Origin: Calditrichia bacterium
Lineage (GTDB): Bacteria > Calditrichota > Calditrichia > JAJRVZ01
Length of the DNA: 8,546 nt
NCBI GenBank assembly: GCA_030634505.1
Contig: DAOWAQ010000070.1
Coordinates: forward strand, 1-8,546
Reading direction: 5' to 3'
A program made the position numbers and the translations under genes. Below are positions 1-5,888 of this stretch, in pieces. Numbering within the stretch: the first letter of the stretch is position 1; each line of letters begins with the position of its first letter. The notes under the pieces were generated by a model. That model ran no database searches, was not told the origin of the DNA, and worked only from the letters and a program-made list of their open reading frames with translations.

Positions 1-1
1 A

Positions 2-619
2 TATCCGGGAAGTATTTATTCAGATAGCTCACAGTACTATCTCGGTATGTGCCATTTTCAAATGGATGAATTTATTATTTCAGCAGCAGAATTCAATAAG
101 CTAATTGAAGAAATGTCGCGAAGCCCTTTAGTTCCGGAAGCGCAATACATGCTGGCTGAAAGCTATTTGCAGATTTCTCCACGAGCAGAATTGGATCAGG
201 AATACACGATGCAGGCTATAAAACATTTTCAAGTTTTTCTTGAAGACTATCCAACACATGAAAAGAAAGAAGATGTAGAGAAAAAACTATTATCATTACG
301 TGAAAAACTTGCTGAAAAAGAATGGCGCAATGCCGAGATTTACAGAAAAATGAAAAAATTGCGGGCAAGTCTTATTTATTATGATATAGTATTAAATAAA
401 TTTTACGATACAGAATTTGCTGATGACGCTCAATTCGGAAAAGCACTTGTCTATATGGAACTGGAAGAATGGCAAAATGCTAAAAATAATTTTATGATCT
501 TCAAAGAAAAATATTCAGACAACGAACTTTTAAAAGAAGTTGATGAATCTCTTGCTGAAATCGAGAAATTGGAAAATGAAGTAAAGCAGGAAGAGGAAGA
601 AAATAAGACAGAAAATTGA
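2..619 (+). CDS. bamD: Outer membrane assembly lipoprotein BamD-like, TPR repeats (5' partial)
   Basis: This is the C-terminal part of a BamD/YfiO-family protein, the periplasmic lipoprotein that works with BamA in inserting beta-barrel proteins into the outer membrane. The reading frame stays open to the left edge of the window, and the residues before the first ATG (position 47) read YPGSIYSDSSQYYLG, which is typical TPR sequence. That ATG is therefore internal, and the true start, signal peptide and lipobox lie outside. About 205 codons are visible. They carry TPR-like helices, the family-typical SPRAELDQEYTMQAIKHFQ stretch followed by a 'fleDYPTH' turn, and an 'LREKLAEKEWRNAEIYRKM' helix that matches BamD. 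The C-terminus is a short acidic, charged tail rich in Glu and Lys. nadD follows after 9 bases, so the two are probably co-transcribed. The family call is firm; the exact role in the BAM complex is by homology. Confidence 0.85.
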   Translation, partial: YPGSIYSDSSQYYLGMCHFQMDEFIISAAEFNKLIEEMSRSPLVPEAQYMLAESYLQISPRAELDQEYTMQAIKHFQVFLEDYPTHEKKEDVEKKLLSLREKLAEKEWRNAEIYRKMKKLRASLIYYDIVLNKFYDTEFADDAQFGKALVYMELEEWQNAKNNFMIFKEKYSDNELLKEVDESLAEIEKLENEVKQEEEENKTEN

Positions 620-628
620 TAAATAAAG

Positions 629-1225
629 ATGTCTAAGATTCAAAAAATAGGATTATTCGGTGGTACATTTGATCCAATTCACATCGGACATCTGGTTGTT
701 GCCGAATCTGTTTTGAATGAACTGAGTCTTGACAATATATATTTTATTCCTGCTCATAAACACGCTTTAAAATCAAATAAAAAAATAACTTCCCCCGAAA
801 TCAGGTTAGAACTATTAAAAACAGCACTTAAAGATTTTTCGTATTTTGCCATTAGTGATATTGAACTCAAAAGCAGTAATGTATCTTTTACTATTGATAC
901 ATTAAAAAATTTTAAAGTATATGAGAAATTATCAAATGTAGAATTATTTTATATAATCGGTTTTGATAATCTTAGTGAATTACACCTCTGGAAAGATAAT
1001 GAAAAAATCATGGAAATGGCACAATTTGTGGTGTTAATCAGGCAAGGAGGTCATGATGAACATTTAATTAATAAATATAAAAACAGAATAATAGTTCCAA
1101 AATCTCCTCAAATAGATATCTCTTCTACATTAATTCGCCAACGGATAAAAGAGAATAAACTCTGGAAATCAATGGTAACTCCGGCAGTACAAAAATATAT
1201 AATCCGCCATAATCTGTATAAATAG
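629..1225 (+). CDS. nadD: Nicotinate-nucleotide adenylyltransferase NadD
   Basis: The enzyme transfers AMP from ATP to nicotinate mononucleotide, giving deamido-NAD in the cytoplasmic NAD biosynthesis pathway. At 198 residues it has normal NadD length. The nucleotidyltransferase signature GGTFDPIHIGHL is at residues 11-22, with the two histidines (18 and 21) of the HxGH-type motif. A 'YIIGFDNLSELHLWKD' segment (about 108-123) matches the family's G-x-D...W substrate-binding region. ISSTLIR (164-170) is the second ATP-binding motif. The C-terminus 'VTPAVQKYIIRHNLY' is the usual NadD ending. The start ATG lies 9 bases after the bamD-like stop and has no clear Shine-Dalgarno, so translation may depend on the upstream gene. 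The gene is noticeably AT-rich but otherwise ordinary. The next gene resembles another NAD-pathway activity. Confidence 0.95.
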   Translation: MSKIQKIGLFGGTFDPIHIGHLVVAESVLNELSLDNIYFIPAHKHALKSNKKITSPEIRLELLKTALKDFSYFAISDIELKSSNVSFTIDTLKNFKVYEKLSNVELFYIIGFDNLSELHLWKDNEKIMEMAQFVVLIRQGGHDEHLINKYKNRIIVPKSPQIDISSTLIRQRIKENKLWKSMVTPAVQKYIIRHNLYK

Positions 1226-1270
1226 ATATTATGCTAAAAAGTAATAAATTCAAACACTTGAACGTATTTC

Positions 1271-1279
1271 TGATATAAT
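1271..1279 (+). promoter_or_regulatory. Possible extended -10 promoter before the amidase gene
   Basis: TGATATAAT matches the extended -10 pattern TGnTATAAT exactly and lies in the 127-base gap between nadD and the amidase gene, 74 bases before the ATG. No good -35 box sits at the expected distance. A second reading of the same stretch is TTGAAC (1258-1263) followed 17 bases later by TAAATT (1281-1286). In such AT-rich DNA, matches arise by chance, so this is only a candidate that the amidase has its own promoter. Confidence 0.3.
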
Positions 1280-1352
1280 TTAAATTCTGACAATTATTTA
1301 TCTAAATTCAAAACCATCCGATTAATTGATAGTGGAATAGAAATTTATAATC

Positions 1353-2222
1353 ATGTTAAATAATGAGAAAATTAAGGTTGCGCTGGCACAGATTGCGCCA
1401 AAGCTGGGTGATCTGGACAGTAATTTAGAAAAACATTTAAAATATATTCAGCAGGCTAAAAAAGAAAAAGCTGACCTGGTGATCTTTCCTGAATTATCGC
1501 TGACAGGTTATTCTTTGAAAGATGCGGTATATGATGCGGCAATGAAAAGCGATGATAAATTTTTACAACCAATTTTTGAGGCTAGTAATAATATTGCTGT
1601 CAGTTTTGGTATGGTTGAATTAACCCGGGATTTACAGGCCAAGAATACTCAGTTATTTCTGGAAAACGGAAAAATTACATCAAAACATCGAAAAGTATAT
1701 TTACCGACCTATGGTGTGTTTGAAGAAAAAAGATATTTTTCTGCGGGTGATTGTTTTCATGCTTTTGACACTAAATTAGGTCGAATAGGTATGCTTATCT
1801 GTGAAGATATGTGGCATTTTTCTTCTACAATGATTCTTGCCCAGGACGGTGCATCAGTAATTTTATGTAGTTCTGCCGGATTACTTCGGTCTATACAAGC
1901 AAAAGGAAAACCTGATAATATTCAGGTATGGGAAAATTTAAACAGTTCTAGTGCTCATAATTTTACAAGTTATTTCGTGTTCTGTAACAAAGTAGGTATT
2001 GAAGATGGATTTATCTTTTGGGGCGGTTCAGAAATTATAGATCCATCAGGTAAAGTAGTGGCAAAAGCCCCGTATTTTGATGAGGCATTAATTACCGGCG
2101 AAATAAATCAGAAATCATTAAAACATGCACGATTTCATACAACATTATTAAGTGATGAAAAACTAGAACTGGTTATTGATGAATTACAGCGTATTATCAA
2201 GCAAAATAGAGAAAACAATTAA
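1353..2222 (+). CDS. Carbon-nitrogen hydrolase (nitrilase superfamily), NAD-synthetase-glutaminase-like
   Basis: This 289-residue protein is a single nitrilase-superfamily domain, which hydrolyses a non-peptide C-N bond such as an amide. The catalytic triad is visible as Glu47 (FPELSLTGY), Lys114 (HRKVYLP) and Cys150 (LICEDMWH). Three stretches resemble the N-terminal glutaminase domain of glutamine-dependent NAD synthetase: the opening 'VALAQIAPKLGDLDSNLEKHL', 'KVYLPTYGVFEEKRYFSAGD' and 'ICEDMWH'. The ATP-pyrophosphatase synthetase domain is absent, and the spacer downstream shows no remnant of it. Its place one gene after nadD makes a role in NAD metabolism or amide repair possible. The substrate cannot be read from the sequence, and other options are omega-amidase or N-carbamoyl amino acid hydrolase. 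The start fits the family's N-terminus. No clear Shine-Dalgarno is seen. The superfamily is certain, the pathway is not. Confidence 0.85.
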   Translation: MLNNEKIKVALAQIAPKLGDLDSNLEKHLKYIQQAKKEKADLVIFPELSLTGYSLKDAVYDAAMKSDDKFLQPIFEASNNIAVSFGMVELTRDLQAKNTQLFLENGKITSKHRKVYLPTYGVFEEKRYFSAGDCFHAFDTKLGRIGMLICEDMWHFSSTMILAQDGASVILCSSAGLLRSIQAKGKPDNIQVWENLNSSSAHNFTSYFVFCNKVGIEDGFIFWGGSEIIDPSGKVVAKAPYFDEALITGEINQKSLKHARFHTTLLSDEKLELVIDELQRIIKQNRENN

Positions 2223-2259
2223 GGAACATAGTAAACGAATTAATTAATGAATTGTTGTG

Positions 2260-2397
2260 AAAATTACAAATAACAAAATATAAATATCAAATAAATAACA
2301 AAAACAAAATTTCAAACAAAAAAATTACCAGGTTTTGGTCATTTGTTTTTAAGATTTGAGATTTATTTGTTTTTTGGTATTTGCGTTTTGCGATTTA
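2260..2397. repeat. Long imperfect AT-rich inverted repeat in a 249-base spacer
   Basis: The gene-free stretch 2223-2471 contains an imperfect palindrome centred near 2333. The left arm (about 2261-2330) has no G at all and is built of A-rich steps such as CAAATAA and AACAAA. The right arm (about 2336-2397) is T- and G-rich with very few C. The centre is a short stem, ACCA (2327-2330) with TGGT (2336-2339), around a GGTTT loop. Outside the centre the pairing needs gaps. It could fold into a long weak hairpin in RNA or single-stranded DNA. Low complexity inflates the match, so the outer limits are uncertain. There is no transposase, no target-site duplication that I can see and no T-run typical of a terminator. 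The remaining bases up to 2471 are plain AT-rich leader. Confidence 0.5.
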
Positions 2398-2471
2398 ACA
2401 TAAAAAATATTATAATCTTTGAAATTCTTATATAATTAATAAAATAAAATACAAACTAAAAAGAATATATT

Positions 2472-3536
2472 ATGGAAAAAGTCTATGTAATAGGGGCGTC
2501 AAATTCAGAAATTGATACTTTGGTTAAGCATCTTAAAGAGAAAGCAAAAAAAGTTCTGAAATTTGATAATTTGTTTGAATTTAGAAAAAAAATTACGTCA
2601 CAATCACCGGATGTGATTTTAGTTGCGGACAATCTTAAAGAAAAAAAACTGGAAAATTTACTGTCGTCGGTTAAAGAACTGGAAAATACAAGAGATATTC
2701 CGCTGATTGGATTAGTTACTACTGATGATAAAAAGATTGGGACTCGTTTTTTAAGAAATGGAGCCAGTGATGCAATATATTCTCCATTTTTACTGGATGA
2801 ATTACAAGCGAGAATTAATCTTCGTTTTGAAGAAATACAAATGCGTCAGAGTTTTACTTCCGGTGAATTTTTCTTTAATGAAGCACAGGAAAAAGAACAG
2901 GGAAGAAGAACCGGAGTCTTTAGGTTTTTCAATAATATACATGCAGAAGTAGGAAATATAATTATTAATGAAGGCAGAGTCGTTCACGCAACCTATGGCA
3001 GCTTGATCAAAGAGGATGCCTTTTTGCAATTAGCCTGCAACTCGGATCTCAAATTTGTATTCAATGATAATCATATTATAAAAAATTTCAGTATAAATGA
3101 GGGAATTACCGGTTTACTTTTAGAAGCTTCGAAATTAAAAGATGAAATTAAAAAACAAGAAATAGATAGTTCAGAAGAAATAAAATTCCTGGTAATAGAT
3201 GCAAACCGCGTTGCGAGAGTCTTGGCTAGTAGACTTTTGAAATCATTTAATTATGTTTGTAAAGTAACCAGTCCTGAGGAAATGACTGTCAGATTTATGG
3301 CTAATTATGCTCCCCGGGTATTAATTGTAGATTATAGTTATAGTGAAGCAATGTTAAATATGTTGTGGCCTGATGGCAGAAAAGACGATGATATTCCTGT
3401 AATAATATATTGCGATGATGATATTAATGATATAAATTTCAGTAAATTAGGTAATCATGAGATTAGTTCAGTAATTTATAAAAGCGAATTCAATAAAAAT
3501 ATTAAATCTGTATTGCAAGCGAATAAAGTTTCGTAG
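2472..3536 (+). CDS. Receiver-DUF4388-receiver signalling protein (PatA-like architecture)
   Basis: This 354-residue protein has three parts. Residues 1-118 fold like a CheY-type receiver but lack its chemistry: the acidic pair after strand 1 is replaced by GASNSE, the phospho-acceptor position in DVILVADN holds Ala52 (with Asp53 next to it), and the conserved lysine is Ser104 in IYSPF. Residues about 130-225 match the DUF4388/PatA N-terminal domain (RRTGVFRFF, GNIIINEGRVVHATYGSL, EDAFLQLACNSDLKFVF). Residues about 237-350 form a second receiver that keeps Asp243, the likely phospho-acceptor Asp287 (VLIVDYS) and Lys337 (VIYKS). There is no DNA-binding or enzymatic output domain, so it probably acts through protein-protein contacts. 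It has no signal peptide and is presumably cytoplasmic. The start lacks a strong ribosome-binding site. accB follows after 15 bases, so co-transcription is likely. Partners and signal are unknown. Confidence 0.75.
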   Translation: MEKVYVIGASNSEIDTLVKHLKEKAKKVLKFDNLFEFRKKITSQSPDVILVADNLKEKKLENLLSSVKELENTRDIPLIGLVTTDDKKIGTRFLRNGASDAIYSPFLLDELQARINLRFEEIQMRQSFTSGEFFFNEAQEKEQGRRTGVFRFFNNIHAEVGNIIINEGRVVHATYGSLIKEDAFLQLACNSDLKFVFNDNHIIKNFSINEGITGLLLEASKLKDEIKKQEIDSSEEIKFLVIDANRVARVLASRLLKSFNYVCKVTSPEEMTVRFMANYAPRVLIVDYSYSEAMLNMLWPDGRKDDDIPVIIYCDDDINDINFSKLGNHEISSVIYKSEFNKNIKSVLQANKVS

Positions 3537-3541
3537 TTATT

Positions 3542-3547
3542 AGGAGG
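3542..3547 (+). promoter_or_regulatory. Consensus Shine-Dalgarno AGGAGG of accB
   Basis: AGGAGG lies four bases before the accB ATG at 3552 and decides that start. It is the only consensus site among the + strand genes here. nadD, the amidase and the receiver protein have weak or no sites, which suggests accB is translated more strongly than the gene before it in the same transcript. Confidence 0.8.
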
Positions 3548-3551
3548 CCAA

Positions 3552-4028
3552 ATGAATATAAGAGAGATTCGCCAGTTGATTAAATTAGTTGAGAGTTCAG
3601 AAATAGGCGAATTAGAAATAGTTGAAGAAGGAAAAAAACTAAGAATTTCAAAGAATAGTAAAAATGATTCCAATGGTGTTATGGCAATGAATCCGGCGGT
3701 AATGAATTATGCTGCTCCAGTCGCAGCGGTACCACAGGTAGCTGCTCCTGCAGATGCCGCAACAGCTGAAGAACCATCTGCAGCTTCAGAATATCAGGAG
3801 CTTCGTTCTCCTATGGTTGGAACTTTTTACAGGGCTCCATCACCGGAAGCTGATGCTTATGTTGATGTAGGACAAAATGTAGATACCGGTCAGACGCTAT
3901 GCATTATAGAGGCAATGAAATTGATGAATGAGATAGAATCTGATTTCTCCGGTAAGGTTGTTAAAATTATGGTGGAAAATGCTCAACCGGTTGAATTTAA
4001 CCAGGTTTTGTTTTTAATCGAAAAATAA
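3552..4028 (+). CDS. accB: Biotin carboxyl carrier protein of acetyl-CoA carboxylase, AccB
   Basis: AccB carries biotin between the biotin carboxylase and carboxyltransferase parts of acetyl-CoA carboxylase, the first committed step of fatty acid synthesis. The 158 residues show the usual three parts: the N-terminal AccB motif 'IRQLIKLVESSEIGELEIVEEG', an Ala/Pro-rich flexible linker (about 45-80), and the biotinyl domain (about 83-158). EAMKLMNEIES places the biotinylated lysine at Lys123. The 'TFYRAPSPEADAYVDVG' stretch is the 'thumb' that marks AccB rather than other biotinyl domains. The gene starts behind a consensus Shine-Dalgarno and follows the signalling gene by 15 bases. accC, the usual downstream partner, is missing: a terminator ends the unit 27 bases after the stop. 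Identity is firm. Confidence 0.96.
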   Translation: MNIREIRQLIKLVESSEIGELEIVEEGKKLRISKNSKNDSNGVMAMNPAVMNYAAPVAAVPQVAAPADAATAEEPSAASEYQELRSPMVGTFYRAPSPEADAYVDVGQNVDTGQTLCIIEAMKLMNEIESDFSGKVVKIMVENAQPVEFNQVLFLIEK

Positions 4029-4054
4029 GTAAAATTAAATTTTGAATATATATT

Positions 4055-4082
4055 AAATCGGGTGTTATAGCCCGATTTTTTT
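4055..4082 (+). terminator. Intrinsic terminator after accB
   Basis: AAATCGGG (4055-4062) pairs with CCCGATTT (4071-4078) around an eight-base loop, and a run of seven T (4076-4082) follows. This is a textbook rho-independent terminator for the + strand unit ending in accB. Its end overlaps the stop codon of the convergent metallohydrolase gene (4081-4083). Read on the - strand, the same hairpin is followed only by TTTAATATAT, so it may weakly terminate that gene as well. Confidence 0.88.
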
Positions 4083-5673
4083 ATTTGTACCAAATAGGAT
4101 TTGATAAAGCTATTTTATTCAATTCTGTTTCGACTTCACATCGATAATATCCTTTTTCTGATTGATATTCTAAAATGAAATCAAATTCATAATGGTTTTT
4201 AGGTTCACTTAGTTTGTCACTTAATATTACTTTTTCAGATTTATCACTTATTAACCCTTGGTAAACAACTATTTTATTTATATTGCCAAATTCTTCAGTA
4301 CTATTAGCTTTAATATCTAAACTTTTGATGTTTTCACTTAAACTACCCATAGAGCTCACACCGTCATTGGAATGGGCTTTAAATTGCAGGGCAGGTCCAT
4401 TAGTAATAAAACAATTACCATTTTTAATTGATTGAAGGATAGATACCGTACTTATTGCTGATGAATCCAGGTAAACGCCTGTACGCCACACTCCAAATAG
4501 ATGAAAATAATTTTCTTCCATTTTTATAAAGGGAAAACTGACCTGTCTATAGCGTGCAAAATTACCATGTGCATCATTTCCTGCCAATCCGGTTAATTTA
4601 TGACCTTCGAGCAACAATTTTATCCATAAATTCTTTCCTTCTTCAAAATACTTTTGCGGTCCACCATTTGCAAATTGTAATCCATTTAATCGTGAATGCC
4701 TGCAATCTTCTATGTGCCAATTGTCTCGCCGGATTAAAAGTCTTTGTAAAAAGGGCACAGGTTCAACAGGATGGGCAGCAAATACAAGGGTCTTGTCATC
4801 TGCATCATCTAAAACGTTATTGATCGTTAATTCAGAGAAAGGATGTAACCATTTTTCACCACTATCACCATTACCCGGATAAAATTTTTCTGAATTATAA
4901 ATTAAACAGTGAATATTTTTGTTTTTGTAGTTATGCAATGAAACTTCTTCGCCAGCAATAATTTTAAAATTCGTATTTTTATTATTTTCCTGTTCAACCT
5001 CTGCTAAAAATTTTTGCCATTTAGGAAGGGTTGGGTCATTTTTTAAATAATTGTTTTCTTCGTCATCCAGGTCATAGGAATGGTCAGTGGCACAGAAAAA
5101 TTTTAAACCCATAGAACCTGCCAAAACAGAAGTGCTTTTTAAAGAAGCGCCAAATTCCAATTGATCCGATGTATAGTTAGTGTGACTATGTGTTTCTCCG
5201 TAAATACATCCATCAAGATTTGGGAATGGATCAGTACTAATGTAAATAGGTAAAGCTTTATGTTTTGTCCCCCTATGATTATCGTTGGTACAGGTTTTTG
5301 TTTTATGCTTTATTCTATATTTTATTTTTACATTAAAATTGCGCTGTCCTGTTTCAATCTCAGATGTATTAATAAAAAATATTTTATCAAAATAAGTTTG
5401 AGTTAATTGTATATTTAAATCTTGAGTAAATATTAAATTTTCACGATCATGAATTTCGATATTGATTAGTTCTGTTTCATATTTATCAGCATCTTTTACA
5501 ATGAGTAAAACAGGTAGTTGGTGCCCTTTTTGAATACGGGAAGGAATATCAGCAATGATCTCAGGCTCAGATTTCTTTAACCAGCTAAAAAAGTATTTAA
5601 AACGATAATGTGTCTCAGCATATAAAAAAGGAAAAAGAAATGAAAATATAATTAGTTGTTCGGGTTTTATCAT
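4081..5673 (-). CDS. Exported PHP-type metallohydrolase, CehA/McbA-like
   Basis: This 530-residue protein has a PHP-type metal-dependent hydrolase core. Metal-ligand motifs appear in order: ETHSH (Glu160, His162, His164), TDHS (Asp197, His198), GEE (Glu242/243), His255 (NIHCLIY), AAHP (His301) and NDAHG (Asp367, His369). The N-terminus (IIFSFLFPFLYA, about 8-19) is a hydrophobic stretch that could be a signal peptide or anchor, so the protein is probably outside the cytoplasm. Residues about 35-150 look like a beta-rich Ig-like domain, and about 430-530 form a second beta-rich domain. CehA/McbA-family members include ester- and carbamate-cleaving enzymes, but the substrate here is unknown. 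The ATG has no Shine-Dalgarno, and a decayed histidine-kinase end lies 15 bases upstream. The gene converges on accB. The fold call is good; the specific activity is open. Confidence 0.75.
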   Translation of the reverse strand: MIKPEQLIIFSFLFPFLYAETHYRFKYFFSWLKKSEPEIIADIPSRIQKGHQLPVLLIVKDADKYETELINIEIHDRENLIFTQDLNIQLTQTYFDKIFFINTSEIETGQRNFNVKIKYRIKHKTKTCTNDNHRGTKHKALPIYISTDPFPNLDGCIYGETHSHTNYTSDQLEFGASLKSTSVLAGSMGLKFFCATDHSYDLDDEENNYLKNDPTLPKWQKFLAEVEQENNKNTNFKIIAGEEVSLHNYKNKNIHCLIYNSEKFYPGNGDSGEKWLHPFSELTINNVLDDADDKTLVFAAHPVEPVPFLQRLLIRRDNWHIEDCRHSRLNGLQFANGGPQKYFEEGKNLWIKLLLEGHKLTGLAGNDAHGNFARYRQVSFPFIKMEENYFHLFGVWRTGVYLDSSAISTVSILQSIKNGNCFITNGPALQFKAHSNDGVSSMGSLSENIKSLDIKANSTEEFGNINKIVVYQGLISDKSEKVILSDKLSEPKNHYEFDFILEYQSEKGYYRCEVETELNKIALSNPIWYK

Positions 5674-5688
5674 TTTTATAATTGACTA

Positions 5689-5881
5689 CTAATTGGGTAA
5701 TAATACTGTGACAATAGTGCCTTTATTAATTTTAGATTCAATTTCAATTTGTTTGTCCCAGGCAAGTTGATATTATTTAAATATTTCTTTTTCGATTTAT
5801 TCGTTGGCAATCTTGTTTATTCAAATGAAAAAACAAAACTTCAGATGAATTATATTGATCAAAGTGAAATCGAATAACACC
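5689..5881 (-). pseudogene. Relic of a histidine kinase C-terminal ATPase domain
   Basis: The 215-base spacer between the aminotransferase and the metallohydrolase holds decayed coding sequence on the - strand. Just before a TAG at 5689-5691 the frame reads IEIESKINKGTIVTVLLP, which is the usual last strand of a histidine-kinase HATPase domain (pattern 'I-x-VES-x-x-GKGTxFxVxLP'). That open piece (5689-5772) is stopped by TAA at 5773-5775 and another TAA further up. In a neighbouring frame, 5777-5881 reads GVIRFHFDQYNSSEVLFF, which weakly resembles the 'KFTxxGxIxF...lxFxVxDTG' part of the same domain. The G2 box (GxGLGL) that should lie between is missing. The picture is of a kinase gene reduced by deletion and frameshift. 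The C-terminal motif is convincing; the upstream piece is tentative. Confidence 0.6.
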
Positions 5882-5888
5882 AAAACTT

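Noticed and set aside
47..49. ATG as the start of the BamD-like gene
   Set aside because: The same frame is open to the window edge and encodes typical TPR sequence before this ATG, and no signal peptide or lipobox follows it, so it is an internal methionine of a gene cut by the window.
1353..2222. Beta-ureidopropionase for the pyrimidine pathway encoded on the other strand
   Set aside because: The enzyme is of the right superfamily, but its motifs look closer to the NAD-synthetase glutaminase domain, and it sits about 5 kb away in an opposite-strand unit beside nadD.
2401..2440. TATAAT-like boxes before the signalling gene (2411-2416, 2431-2436)
   Set aside because: No -35 box lies at a suitable distance and the sequence is nearly all A and T, so such matches are expected by chance.
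2758..3029. Open frames on both strands inside the signalling gene
   Set aside because: They lie wholly within a coding region with recognisable domains, show no family resemblance and have no ribosome-binding site.
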